From Burkholderiales bacterium (GTDB lineage: Bacteria; Pseudomonadota; Gammaproteobacteria; Burkholderiales; Methylophilaceae), in contig JAURED010000002.1 of NCBI GenBank assembly GCA_030827595.1, positions 1-64,000 on the forward strand: DNA of 64,000 nucleotides. Direction: 5' to 3'. The number at the start of each line of letters is the position of its first letter. Position 1 is the stretch's first letter. The notes beneath the pieces are model-generated. The model did no database searches. It saw only the letters and a list, made by a program, of their open reading frames with translations, and had not been told where the DNA came from. The translations under genes were made by a program, and so were the position numbers. Shown here in pieces: positions 40,135 through 50,317 of this stretch.

Positions 40135-41825
40135 AAGCTAGCCAGTTTTATTTATCAACTCTCAAAGAAGCCCCTCAAGATGCTGAACTTAAAAGTCATC
40201 AATTAATGATTAGAGCCGGGTTTATTAAACGTTTAAGCTCAGGTTTGTACAGTTGGATGCCTGTAGGCCTAAGAGTTTTGAAAAAAGTTGAAAATATAAT
40301 CCGTGAGGAGATGAATAAAGCAGGAGGTATTGAGCTTCTTATGCCAGCAATACAACCCTCTGACCTGTGGAACGAAACGCAAAGATGGGATTTATTTGGA
40401 CCGCAGATGCTGAAGATCAAAGATAGGCATGATAATGATTTTTGTTTTGGTCCAACGCATGAGGAAGTGATCACAGATATTGTTAGAAAAGAAATAAAAA
40501 GTTACAAGCAGCTTCCTATTAACTTTTATCAGATTCAAACAAAATTTCGAGATGAAATTCGGCCAAGGTTTGGGGTAATGCGGGCACGTGAATTTCTTAT
40601 GAAGGACTCTTACTCATTTCATGCAAATGAGGAAAGCCTGCAAGAAACTTATAAGGCGATGTTTGAGGCATACAATAAAATTTTTACACAGTTAGGCCTT
40701 AATTACCGTTCCGTTGCTGCAGATTCTGGTGCAATTGGTGGGGATTCATCCCATGAATTTCATGTTCTTGCAGATTCAGGAGAGGATTTAATTGCCTTTT
40801 CTGATCAGTCAGATTATGCCGCTAATATTGAAAAAGCTACTACCCAAATTCAAGCCAATCCAAAACAAAAAAGTTTACCAACAGCAAAAATTCACACGCC
40901 ATCAATTTCAACGATTAATAGTTTGGTAGGGTATTTTCAATGTAATTTGGATCAGATATTAAAATCTATTGCATTTGTTGCAGATGGAGAATTAGTCATT
41001 TGTTTTTTAGCCGGTAATCGGGAGATAAATTTAATTAAATTACAAAAAATATTAGCAGTTGAGAAGTTGCATATGGCAAAAGATGCAGATCTTGAAAAAA
41101 ATAATTTGTTTCCAGGCTATATTGGCCCTCAGGGTATTGATCACATTCGACAAATTTTCGATCACTCGGTATTAGCAATGAAAAATATGATCTGTGGTGC
41201 GAATGAATTGGACTATCATCTGAAAGATTTTAATTTTCAACAAACACCATCGTGTCATGATATCTCGAATGTGATTGAAGGTGATCTCAGTCCAGATGGT
41301 AAAGGCCAATTAAAATTTTGTAGAGGTATTGAGGTTGGACATATTTTTCAGTTGGGAAAAAAATATTCAGAGGCAATGAGTGCAAACTTTTTGGATGAAC
41401 AGGGAGTTTCACAAACTTTAACCATGGGCTGTTATGGAATTGGTGTTTCTCGAATTGTTGCAGCAGCAGTTGAGCAAAATAACGATGATAACGGTATGAT
41501 TCTTCCACAATCGATTGCACCTTTTGAAGTTGTAATTATTCCAATTGGAATTAACAAGAGTGATCTAGTAAAAAATGAATGTCTAAAAATTTATCATTCA
41601 TTAAAAGAAAACAACTTTGATGTATTGTTAGATGATCGAGATTTAAGACCAGGAATCATGTTTGCTGAATCAGATCTGATTGGCATTCCTCATCGAATTG
41701 TAGTTGGTGAAAAGAGTCTCAATCTGGGCGAAGTGGAGTATAAGGGAAGAAAAGATCAAGAGGCTTACAATATCAGCCTCAATGATGTTGTTGAAAATTT
41801 AAAAAAAGTTACAAAAACTATTTAA
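40131..41825 (+). CDS. proS: Prolyl-tRNA synthetase
   Basis: [50 protein letters not shown]. Confidence 0.98.
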   Translation: [564 protein letters not shown]

Positions 41826-42672
41826 AAATTTTATATGCATGATACGTTCCGAAATCACCTTCGGAATCAATGTATACAAAAAATAAACCATTGTTTGTAT
41901 AACCCAAGCCATTAAAATGATTTTTTGCTCTGATTTTTAATGATTTAGGGAGTTCAGAGGCGCCTTTAAATTTTCCATTTATATCAAAAGCAAGAAATTT
42001 TTTATGATCAACATCAAGTAAGACTAATTCAAACCCATTTTGATTTGTAAAAGCAATGTAATGGTCTGTAATATCGTGATGTGCAACCCCCGCTTTTTCT
42101 AAATCCAGCATGATTTCATTTTTAATTTCATTCGATGCTGCATCTATAACACGTACAACATTACTCTTTTCTTGTTTTGCAAAATACTGATTATTTTTAG
42201 CATCATAGGATGGCATAGTTCCAGCGCTACCAAAGGTCTCAGAGAAACCTGAAATAGTTTTTGATTTGCTGGTCAATAAGCCTTGGTCATCCAACTCTAA
42301 TTTAAAAATTCCTGTGTTCGGAAAAAATCCAGCCGCACTAGACACGTTGTAAGTGATTGTTTCGAGTGATTTGGTGGTTTCATTAAAATAGATAGAGCGA
42401 TTATCAAATCCTGGACTGGATGATTTAATGTATTTTCCATCTTCAGAATAAACATGAATCTGGGATTTTGAAAAGGGCTCACCGCCAATAGGTGCGAGGC
42501 CTCCATCTGCGATGTAGTATTTTTTCTCAGCAGGGACAAATGCTACAGTCATTGGCCTTGTGCTGGGTTCTTTCGCTAAAGGTATTTTAAAAGCAAGCTC
42601 TGCATTAGCAAGGGGCTCGGCGAACACATTAAAAAAAGTAAATACAGCAAATATAATCAAAACTAACTTCAT
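41818..42672 (-). CDS. Secreted protein of unknown function, possible beta-propeller
   Basis: Signal peptide MKLVLIIFAVFTFFNVFA; repeated short strand-like blocks. Confidence 0.5.
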   Translation of the reverse strand: MKLVLIIFAVFTFFNVFAEPLANAELAFKIPLAKEPSTRPMTVAFVPAEKKYYIADGGLAPIGGEPFSKSQIHVYSEDGKYIKSSSPGFDNRSIYFNETTKSLETITYNVSSAAGFFPNTGIFKLELDDQGLLTSKSKTISGFSETFGSAGTMPSYDAKNNQYFAKQEKSNVVRVIDAASNEIKNEIMLDLEKAGVAHHDITDHYIAFTNQNGFELVLLDVDHKKFLAFDINGKFKGASELPKSLKIRAKNHFNGLGYTNNGLFFVYIDSEGDFGTYHAYKIFK

Positions 42673-42686
42673 AAAATTTTCTCTAT

Positions 42687-43736
42687 CTATTTATCAACTA
42701 TCTCTTTGTCATTGGTGCGAGCTCTTTGTTCAATAAACATGGCATCACCATAACTAAAAAAACGATACTCTTCATGCACCGCATGTCTGTAGGCTGCCAT
42801 TATAAACGAATGTCCAGCAAAAGCAGAAACTAGCATTAATAAAGTACTTTTAGGGAGATGGAAGTTGGTAAACAAGCTATCCACAACTTTAAAACGGTAA
42901 CCCGGATATATAAAAATATCAGTTTTTTGAAATCCTGTTATTTTCTTCTTGACACTATATGCTGATTCTAAAGCTCTTAAAACAGTTGTACCGATTGCGA
43001 TTACTCGTCCATTATTTTTTTTTGTTTGCTCTATTTTTTTATATACATTTTCATTGATAAAGAATTCTTCACTGTGCATCTTATGATTTTGAATATTCTC
43101 TTGTCTGACTGGTTGAAAAGTGCCTGAACCTACATGCAATGTTATGAAGTCATAATCAATTTCTTTTTGCTTTAGATGATCAAAAAAAACATCATCAAAG
43201 TGAAGTCCAGCAGTTGGCGCAGCGATGGCACCTTCATGTTTTGCAAAAATAGTTTGATAACGATCTAAATCCTCTTCATTATTTTTTCTATTTATATAAG
43301 GCGGTAGTGGCAATTGACCAAATTGATCAATTAACTGATAAACATCGATGGATATCGATAATAAAAACATATTATCTATTCGGGACTGAACCCTAATTTT
43401 TGCCGGCCCAACAAGAATCTCAAGTCCATCTTTAATTTTTTTTGAGGTTCCGATGTGACCTATCACTAAGTGCTCATTAATAATTTTTTCAATCAGAATT
43501 TCAACTTTTCCACCCGAATTTTTTTCACCAAACAACCTTGCTTTAATCACCTTGGTATTGTTAAAAATAACCAAATCATTTTGTTTTATTGTGTCAATAA
43601 AACTTTTAAACTCTTTATCAACAATTTTATTTTGACTAGGGTTTAAGATTAAGAGACGACTATCTGATCTATCTTTTTTGGGAAACTGTGCAATAAGATG
43701 AGGAGGTAAATGATAATTAAATTCTTCAATGTTCAT
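42687..43736 (-). CDS. queA: S-adenosylmethionine:tRNA ribosyltransferase-isomerase
   Basis: FNYHLPPHLIAQFP, GAIAAPTAGLHF, LHVGSGTFQPVRQENI, FTNFHLPKSTLLMLVSAFAG. Confidence 0.96.
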   Translation of the reverse strand: MNIEEFNYHLPPHLIAQFPKKDRSDSRLLILNPSQNKIVDKEFKSFIDTIKQNDLVIFNNTKVIKARLFGEKNSGGKVEILIEKIINEHLVIGHIGTSKKIKDGLEILVGPAKIRVQSRIDNMFLLSISIDVYQLIDQFGQLPLPPYINRKNNEEDLDRYQTIFAKHEGAIAAPTAGLHFDDVFFDHLKQKEIDYDFITLHVGSGTFQPVRQENIQNHKMHSEEFFINENVYKKIEQTKKNNGRVIAIGTTVLRALESAYSVKKKITGFQKTDIFIYPGYRFKVVDSLFTNFHLPKSTLLMLVSAFAGHSFIMAAYRHAVHEEYRFFSYGDAMFIEQRARTNDKEIVDK

Positions 43737-43749
43737 AATAAAAGCTTGC

Positions 43750-43755
43750 TATAAT
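43750..43755 (+). promoter_or_regulatory. -10 element of the tRNA-Leu gene
   Basis: TATAAT 9 nt upstream of the tRNA 5' end. Confidence 0.5.
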
Positions 43756-43764
43756 TTGCATTCT

Positions 43765-43851
43765 GCCGGGATGGCGGAACTGGTAGACGCACGGGATTCA
43801 AAATCCCGCGCTGGCGACAGCGTGCGAGTTCGATTCTCGCTCCCGGCACCA
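43765..43851 (+). tRNA. tRNA-Leu(CAA), CCA encoded
   Basis: gccggga...tcccggcACCA acceptor, loop ttCAAaa, long variable arm, gttcgattc T-loop. Confidence 0.96.
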
Positions 43852-43878
43852 ACTAGAGTGTATCAAATTATACATGAC

Positions 43879-44343
43879 ATGATTGAAAATAAATTTAACA
43901 AACTAAAAGATATTCAGACCATAATTATTCGGCCTAATCCTGCTATGCCTTGGCATATCATTAAAAAGGTATATCTTTTGTTTGGTTGTTTTATTCTTCT
44001 AATTGCAATCGCTCTATCTTATGTTAATTTATATTTGGCAATTCCTTTTTACGGCATAGAATTCATCATTCTTGGGTATGCACTTTATATTACTGCTCTA
44101 AAAAGTACTTATTATGAAGAGATGATCGTTGGTTCGAATGATATAAAGGTTCGCTTTGTGATGCGTAAAAATGTGAAAGAGTACAATTTAGTCAAAGATT
44201 GGACCAATTTTCAATACGAACCCCCGACTAAATTAAAACACTCAATATTATATTTTGTGCATAAAAATAAAAAAATTGTTTTAGGACAAAGAGTTACAGA
44301 TGAGGAGCGAGAAAAGTTAAAAAATATCATAAAAAACTTTTAG
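43879..44343 (+). CDS. DUF2244-type membrane protein
   Basis: IIIRPNPAMPWHIIKKVYLLFG; start moved downstream of the tRNA. Confidence 0.8.
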   Translation: MIENKFNKLKDIQTIIIRPNPAMPWHIIKKVYLLFGCFILLIAIALSYVNLYLAIPFYGIEFIILGYALYITALKSTYYEEMIVGSNDIKVRFVMRKNVKEYNLVKDWTNFQYEPPTKLKHSILYFVHKNKKIVLGQRVTDEEREKLKNIIKNF

Positions 44344-44350
44344 TTTTTGG

Positions 44351-44380
44351 TTGACAAGATTGTTACAAATTAGTTACATT
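44351..44380 (+). promoter_or_regulatory. Candidate promoter/operator of the cox cluster
   Basis: TTGACA, then two GTTACA copies at 11-bp steps (44351, 44362, 44373). Confidence 0.45.
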
Positions 44381-44437
44381 TACACAGTTAAAATTCTTTT
44401 ACATTAATTAATTTAAAGCATTTGTGAAGAGAGAGAT

Positions 44438-45571
44438 ATGACCAGTATTTTCAAAAAATTAATTCAAGCAGCATTTCTTCTTACATTACCACTCGTGGCT
44501 GTTGCTGAGTGGGGACTTAATATGACAGAGGGTATCACCCCGATCAGTCAAAAAGTTTATAACATGCATATGGTCTCACTCACCGTGGTGACCATCATCG
44601 GTATTGTTGTCTTTGGCGTAATGTTTTGGTCTATTTTTCATCACAGAAAATCTCGTGGCGTTAAACCTGCACAATTTTCGCACAGCACAACAGTTGAGGT
44701 GATTTGGACTGCTATTCCTTTAATTATTATTATAGGTCTCGCTATCCCAGCAACCAAACTGCTTATCGAAATGGACGATACCTCTGATTCAGCCCTTACT
44801 GTTAAAGCTGTGGGGTACCAATGGAAATGGAAGTATGAATATCTCGAAGACGATTTAACTATTTACAGTAACTTAGATGAAAAAAGTGTTGAATTAAGCC
44901 AACGTGTTGATACAGCGAATCCAATGGAACATGAAAACTATCTTTTAGACGTTGACGAGCCGCTTGTATTACCCACGAATACAAAAATAAGGATTCTAAC
45001 CACAGCCAATGATGTAATTCATGCATGGTGGGTTCCTGATCTTGGATGGAAACGTGATGCAATTCCTGGATTTATTAATGATAACTGGACAATGATTAAC
45101 GAGCCTGGAACATACCGAGGCCAGTGTACTGAAATCTGTGGTAAAGGACACGGTTACATGCCAATCGTTGTCAAAGCCGTATCAATGGATGAGTATAAAA
45201 CCTGGGTAGCGGAAAAGAAAGATTCACAAGAAGCTGCAGCAGCAGCATCCAATAAAGAAATGTCCATGCAAGAATTAATGACAAAAGGTGAGGCAGTGTA
45301 TAAAGCAAATTGTTTGGCATGTCACCAGGCTAATGGCCAAGGAGTCCAAGGTGTTTTTCCAGCTTTAGCGGGCAGTCAAATAGCTACAAAACCTGAAAAT
45401 ATTAAAACACACATTACCCATATCCTGTATGGTAAGAATTTAATGCCAGCATTTGGTCAGCAATTAAATGACGGCGACATTGCTGCAGTTGCAACCTACG
45501 AACGTAATGCTTGGGGTAATGACACCGGCGATATGATTCAGGCGTCTAATGTCAAAGCTGAAAGAAAATAA
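44438..45571 (+). CDS. coxB: Cytochrome c oxidase subunit II with fused cytochrome c domain
   Basis: HAWWVPDLGWKRDAIPGF, GQCTEICGKGHGYMPI (CuA), CLACH. Confidence 0.97.
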   Translation: MTSIFKKLIQAAFLLTLPLVAVAEWGLNMTEGITPISQKVYNMHMVSLTVVTIIGIVVFGVMFWSIFHHRKSRGVKPAQFSHSTTVEVIWTAIPLIIIIGLAIPATKLLIEMDDTSDSALTVKAVGYQWKWKYEYLEDDLTIYSNLDEKSVELSQRVDTANPMEHENYLLDVDEPLVLPTNTKIRILTTANDVIHAWWVPDLGWKRDAIPGFINDNWTMINEPGTYRGQCTEICGKGHGYMPIVVKAVSMDEYKTWVAEKKDSQEAAAAASNKEMSMQELMTKGEAVYKANCLACHQANGQGVQGVFPALAGSQIATKPENIKTHITHILYGKNLMPAFGQQLNDGDIAAVATYERNAWGNDTGDMIQASNVKAERK

Positions 45572-45608
45572 TTTTTTAATTAGTTAAATATTTTATGAGG
45601 AAAATATT

Positions 45609-47198
45609 ATGAGTACAGTAGCACATGAACATGATCATCATCATGCTCCATCGGGTCTGAAACGTTGGATTTTTTCAACCAACCATAAAGATATCGGAAC
45701 CTTATACTTAATTTTTTCACTGATGATGTTTTTTATCGGCGGTGCGATGGCAATGATCATCAGGGCTGAATTGTTTCAGCCTGGTCTACAATTTGTTGAT
45801 CCACAATTTTATAATTCAATGGTAACCGTTCATGCCCTCATCATGATTTTTGGTGCCGTTATGCCTGCAGGAGTAGGTCTTGCAAACTGGATGATCCCAC
45901 TTATGATTGGTGCGCCTGACATGGCTCTTCCAAGAATGAATAACATGAGTTTTTGGATTTTGCCTTTTGGTTTTGCTCTCCTGATTAGTACTTTATTCAT
46001 GAATGGGGGTGGACCAGCTGGTGGATGGACCATGTATCCTCCTCTTGTATTACAACTGGGTGACGCTTTCCCATTTTTAATTTTTACAGTCCACATATTG
46101 GGGGTTTCATCCATCATGGGCGCTATCAATATTATCGCGACAGTATTTAATATGAGAGCACCTGGCATGACATTGATGAAAATGCCACTCTTTGTATGGA
46201 CTTGGGTCATTACTGCATTTTTATTAATTGCATCACTTCCTGTTTTTGCGGGAGCTGTTACAATGCTCTTAACTGATAAGTACTTTGGAACAAGCTTCTT
46301 TAGTGCGGCGGGTGGTGGAGATCCCGTGTTGTTCCAACATATTTTCTGGTTCTTTGGACACCCTGAGGTATATATCCTTGCTTTACCAGCGTTTGGGATT
46401 ATCTCTACAATTATTCCAACCTTCTCAAGAAAACCATTATTTGGTTATGCATCCATGGTTTATGCTACTGCATCGATCGCAATACTTTCATTTTTTGTTT
46501 GGGCCCATCACATGTTTACCGTAGGTATGCCAATCAAAGGTGAATTATTCTTTATGTATGCAACAATGTTAATTTCAGTGCCTACTGGAGTAAAGGTATT
46601 CAATTGGATAGCTACAATGTGGAAGGGTGCGATGACATTTGAAACACCTATGTTGTTCTCGATTGCTTTTGTAATTTTATTTACTATTGGGGGTTTTTCC
46701 GGATTAATGCTCGGTATCACGCCTGTAGATTTTCAGTACCATGATACCTACTTTGTTGTTGCTCACTTTCATTATGTGCTTCTTACAGGCGCAATATTTG
46801 CATTAATGGCGGCAGTTTACTATTGGCTACCAAAATGGACAGGCTACATGTATGACGAAAAACTTGGCAAGATCCATTTTTGGTTGTCTACAATTGCAGC
46901 AAATGTATTATTCTTCCCACAGCACTTTTTGGGCTTAGCGGGAATGCCAAGAAGAATTCCTGACTACAATATTCAATTTGCTGATTTTAATATGATTTCC
47001 AGTATCGGTGGTTTTGCATATGGATTAAGCCAGTTACTGTTTGTCTATATTGTGATTAAGTGTGCCTTAGGCGGTAAGAAAGCTAAATCCCAAGCATGGG
47101 AAGGTGCAAAGGGCTTAGAATGGACCGTTCCATCGCCAGCTCCATTCCATACATTTGAAACACCTCCTAAACTTACAAAGGCAATGTTAGAACATTAA
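45609..47198 (+). CDS. coxA: Cytochrome c oxidase subunit I
   Basis: FSTNHKDIGTLYLIFS, FFGHPEVYILALPAFGIIS, HDTYFVVAHFHYVL. Confidence 0.98.
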   Translation: MSTVAHEHDHHHAPSGLKRWIFSTNHKDIGTLYLIFSLMMFFIGGAMAMIIRAELFQPGLQFVDPQFYNSMVTVHALIMIFGAVMPAGVGLANWMIPLMIGAPDMALPRMNNMSFWILPFGFALLISTLFMNGGGPAGGWTMYPPLVLQLGDAFPFLIFTVHILGVSSIMGAINIIATVFNMRAPGMTLMKMPLFVWTWVITAFLLIASLPVFAGAVTMLLTDKYFGTSFFSAAGGGDPVLFQHIFWFFGHPEVYILALPAFGIISTIIPTFSRKPLFGYASMVYATASIAILSFFVWAHHMFTVGMPIKGELFFMYATMLISVPTGVKVFNWIATMWKGAMTFETPMLFSIAFVILFTIGGFSGLMLGITPVDFQYHDTYFVVAHFHYVLLTGAIFALMAAVYYWLPKWTGYMYDEKLGKIHFWLSTIAANVLFFPQHFLGLAGMPRRIPDYNIQFADFNMISSIGGFAYGLSQLLFVYIVIKCALGGKKAKSQAWEGAKGLEWTVPSPAPFHTFETPPKLTKAMLEH

Positions 47199-47203
47199 TA
47201 TAG

Positions 47204-47320
47204 ATGGCTTTGTCGGAGGATGATAAAAAAAAATTAAGTAAAAAGAATAAGCGCTTAGCGATAATTTTAGGAATAGTTGCTTTTTCTTTTTACTTTTTCT
47301 TTGTAATGAGTCATTTATAA
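47204..47320 (+). CDS. Cytochrome oxidase small assembly protein
   Basis: Manual translation MALSEDDKKKLSKKNKRLAIILGIVAFSFYFFFVMSHL, single TM, between coxA and ctaG. Confidence 0.75.
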   Translation: MALSEDDKKKLSKKNKRLAIILGIVAFSFYFFFVMSHL

Positions 47321-47321
47321 A

Positions 47322-47858
47322 ATGTCTACGAAACAAAGAAGTATAAACAAAACTACAACAATTTTATTTATTGTTACAATATTGATGTTTGGTTTTGGTT
47401 ATGCGATGGTCCCTTTGTATGATGCATTTTGCCAGATTACTGGCTTAAATGGAAAAACACAAAGAGTGACTGAAGGTGCAGGGGAGGCGTCACCAATTTT
47501 AGATCGAGAGGTACGTGTACTTTTTGATTCGAATGTGAACGGTGATTTACCATGGAGGCTAAAACCTACCGTGAAATCAATTAAAGTTCAACCAGGAAAG
47601 TTTTATGATGCCACATACACTGTAACAAATATGGCGAATGTTCCTGTTGTTGGTCAAGCCATACCAAGTGTATCTCCTCAAATTGCATCTTTATATTTTA
47701 AAAAGTCAGAATGTTTTTGTTTTGTTAATCAGCTCTTGGAGCCGGGTGAAACAAAAGACATGTTGGTAAGATTTGAGGTAGATCAAGATTTACCCGTTGA
47801 TGTGGGAGCGTTAACACTTTCATACACTTTTTTTAGAGCAAAAGGTAATAATTCATAA
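47322..47858 (+). CDS. ctaG: Cytochrome c oxidase assembly protein CtaG/Cox11
   Basis: GYAMVPLYDAFCQITGLNGKTQR, KKSECFCFVNQLLEPGE. Confidence 0.97.
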   Translation: MSTKQRSINKTTTILFIVTILMFGFGYAMVPLYDAFCQITGLNGKTQRVTEGAGEASPILDREVRVLFDSNVNGDLPWRLKPTVKSIKVQPGKFYDATYTVTNMANVPVVGQAIPSVSPQIASLYFKKSECFCFVNQLLEPGETKDMLVRFEVDQDLPVDVGALTLSYTFFRAKGNNS

Positions 47859-47876
47859 ATTTTATTAGGAAAGATT

Positions 47877-48749
47877 ATGGCAACTAAAGATATTTATTAC
47901 ATTCCTGAGGGAAGCAAATGGCCAATATTTGGCAGCTTTGCTTTATTTTCATTATTTATTGGTGGTGCTTTGCTTTTAAATGGTAGTGCAAATGCAAATA
48001 CTGTTTTATATATAGGTATTGCCCTGGTTGCTTATATGTTTGTTGGTTGGTTTAATGAAGTTATTGGTGAGAGTCGTTCTGGGAAATATAACCAGCAGGT
48101 CGATGTTAGTTTCAGAATGGGAATGGGTTGGTTTATCTTCTCAGAAGTTATGTTCTTTGCAGCATTTTTTGGTGCCTTATATTATGCAAGAATGTTTTCT
48201 ATTCCATGGTTAGGTGGTCTAGGATCAGGGACAGCAACGCATGAGTTTTTATGGTCCACATTTGAGGCAACTTGGCCATTAAGCGTTACTCCTGATCCAA
48301 CAAATTTTGACCAACCCAAGGATGTGATTCCAGCATTTGGCGTGCCAGCGATTAATACCCTGATTTTACTAACCAGTGGCGTTACAGTTACCATTGCTCA
48401 CTGGGCTTTGAAGGCAAATAAAAGAGCTACCCTTATTTTATGGTTAGCGGCTACTGTTATCCTTGGTTTTGTGTTTGTATTCTTTCAAGCTGAAGAGTAC
48501 GCACACGCATATAGCGACTTAAATTTAAAACTGAGTTCTGGCATATATGGTTCTACCTTTTATATGCTGACTGGTTTCCATGGCTTTCATGTAACAATGG
48601 GTGCAGTTATGCTTCTAGTAATTTTACTGAGAAGCTTTAAAGGACACTTTAGTAAAAAAGATCATTTTGCATTTGAGGCTGTTGCCTGGTATTGGCACTT
48701 TGTTGATGTGGTCTGGTTAGGATTATTTATTTTTGTCTACTGGGTTTAG
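47877..48749 (+). CDS. coxC: Cytochrome c oxidase subunit III
   Basis: GWFIFSEVMFFAAFFGALYYAR, GFHGFHVTMGA, FEAVAWYWHFVDVVWLGLFIFVYW. Confidence 0.97.
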   Translation: MATKDIYYIPEGSKWPIFGSFALFSLFIGGALLLNGSANANTVLYIGIALVAYMFVGWFNEVIGESRSGKYNQQVDVSFRMGMGWFIFSEVMFFAAFFGALYYARMFSIPWLGGLGSGTATHEFLWSTFEATWPLSVTPDPTNFDQPKDVIPAFGVPAINTLILLTSGVTVTIAHWALKANKRATLILWLAATVILGFVFVFFQAEEYAHAYSDLNLKLSSGIYGSTFYMLTGFHGFHVTMGAVMLLVILLRSFKGHFSKKDHFAFEAVAWYWHFVDVVWLGLFIFVYWV

Positions 48750-48761
48750 ATTGATGATTTG

Positions 48762-48794
48762 AAAAAAAACGCTACCCTAGGTAGCGTTTTTTTT
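48762..48794. terminator. Bidirectional intrinsic terminator
   Basis: aaaaaaaacgctacc-cta-ggtagcgtttttttt between coxC(+) and DUF2909(-). Confidence 0.9.
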
Positions 48795-49008
48795 AATAAT
48801 GATTTGGGACAATAAGTCCAAATTTAAAACCAATCATAATCATTAAAAATAAAATCACAGACAAAGTTACCCTAATTGTTAATGAGGTTACCATTTTTTT
48901 TGATTGATCCATATCTTTCATAAGAAAATGGAGTCCGCTGGTTAATGATAAAATAACGACTATTAAAAGAATAATTACGATTGATTTATAAATTGATTGT
49001 ATATCCAT
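48793..49008 (-). CDS. DUF2909-like twin transmembrane protein
   Basis: 71 aa, two TM helices, located in cox cluster. Confidence 0.65.
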   Translation of the reverse strand: MDIQSIYKSIVIILLIVVILSLTSGLHFLMKDMDQSKKMVTSLTIRVTLSVILFLMIMIGFKFGLIVPNHY

Positions 49009-49037
49009 CCAATAATACTATAGGAACATAAGACCCA

Positions 49038-49745
49038 TTGAAAGAAAAAAATAGATCAATTTTTATAACTATATTATTTGTTATTTCTTTCTTCACCTTA
49101 ATTCGTCTAGGTTTCTGGCAACTGGATCGAGCTGATCAAAAAAATGAAATTAATCAAAATTTTATTGAAAGACAATCGGAAGAGGAAATAACAGACCAAG
49201 GCTTAATCAACGAAGAAAATATTTGGAGAAAATTTACCCTCGATGGTGAATTTTTAAAAATCAATTTTTTTCTTGATAACCAAATGTATAGACGGAATGC
49301 AGGCTATACAATATTTACACCATTTGTAACATCAAAAGGTATGGTTATTTTGGTTAACCGAGGATGGCATCCATTACCCGAGTTACGTGATGAAATTCCC
49401 TTCATAGAAAATATCCTTGGCCCAAAAACAATTACAGGTATTTTGTCTCCAATACCGTCCCATGGAATTATTCTTACGGATCAAAATACAGAGTTAATAG
49501 ATACTAATTCTATTCGAATACAGCGAATAGATTTGGATGAAATAAAAAATATGATTGAGATGGAAAATCTACAGATTAATCCATTGGTATTAACTTTAGA
49601 TAAACCTATAGATCAAAATTTAGTAAAACATTTAGTTTTACCAGTTTCTAATTCAGAAAAAAATTATGGGTATGCATTTCAATGGTTTGCATTTGCAGCA
49701 ACTCTTCTAATTATCTTTATAGTTTTAAGGAAAAAAACAAAATGA
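49038..49745 (+). CDS. SURF1 family protein
   Basis: LIRLGFWQLDRADQKN, NRGWHPLP, YGYAFQWFAFAATLLIIFIVL; TTG start. Confidence 0.9.
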   Translation: MKEKNRSIFITILFVISFFTLIRLGFWQLDRADQKNEINQNFIERQSEEEITDQGLINEENIWRKFTLDGEFLKINFFLDNQMYRRNAGYTIFTPFVTSKGMVILVNRGWHPLPELRDEIPFIENILGPKTITGILSPIPSHGIILTDQNTELIDTNSIRIQRIDLDEIKNMIEMENLQINPLVLTLDKPIDQNLVKHLVLPVSNSEKNYGYAFQWFAFAATLLIIFIVLRKKTK

Positions 49746-50317
49746 TATCAAAGGTCACGAAAGCAAGAATTTTTTTAGTAGTAATCATCATATTGTTTAC
49801 CGCACCCTTTCTTAGTTCTTGGTATTTAGTTTTTTTTACTGATTTCAAAAAAAATGACCTTGGTGTTCAAAATGGAGAATTAATTATTCCAGTCGTTGAA
49901 GTTGGTCCAATTGAAACAGTCCTAATTGGGGGAACTGAAAAGGAAGCTTTAATTGGAAAGTGGACTATTTCAGGATTTGTTGACGGAGAATGTGATACCC
50001 AATGTCAAAAATTACTCTACAAGATTAGACAAATACGCCTAGCACTTGGAAAAAATTTAGATAAGGTAGGGAGGCTTATTTTTAGTAATCATGAATCAAT
50101 ATTAAATTTTGAAGCTGAGTTTACGGGGCAAAATGTTGTCATTGATGCATTTGAGCTTGAAAGAGTGAACCGGTTATTTTCTGGGATTACTGATTTTGAT
50201 CAAAATGATATTTTTTTAATTGATCCATATGGTTTTGTAATGATGAGATATAAGCGTGATGCTGAACCTAAAGGTATCATCAAGGATATTGAAAGGCTTA
50301 TCAAACACTCATCTTAG
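49742..50317 (+). CDS. Membrane-anchored cytochrome-oxidase-cluster protein with Sco-like CX3C (ECDTQCQ)
   Basis: N-terminal TM, ISGFVDGECDTQCQKLLYKIRQIRLALGK; start placed at MISKVTKAR. Confidence 0.65.
   Translation: MISKVTKARIFLVVIIILFTAPFLSSWYLVFFTDFKKNDLGVQNGELIIPVVEVGPIETVLIGGTEKEALIGKWTISGFVDGECDTQCQKLLYKIRQIRLALGKNLDKVGRLIFSNHESILNFEAEFTGQNVVIDAFELERVNRLFSGITDFDQNDIFLIDPYGFVMMRYKRDAEPKGIIKDIERLIKHSS

Noticed and set aside
43729-43878. N-terminal extension of ORF 43729-44343
   Set aside because: It reads through the tRNA-Leu gene; the DUF2244-type protein starts at 43879
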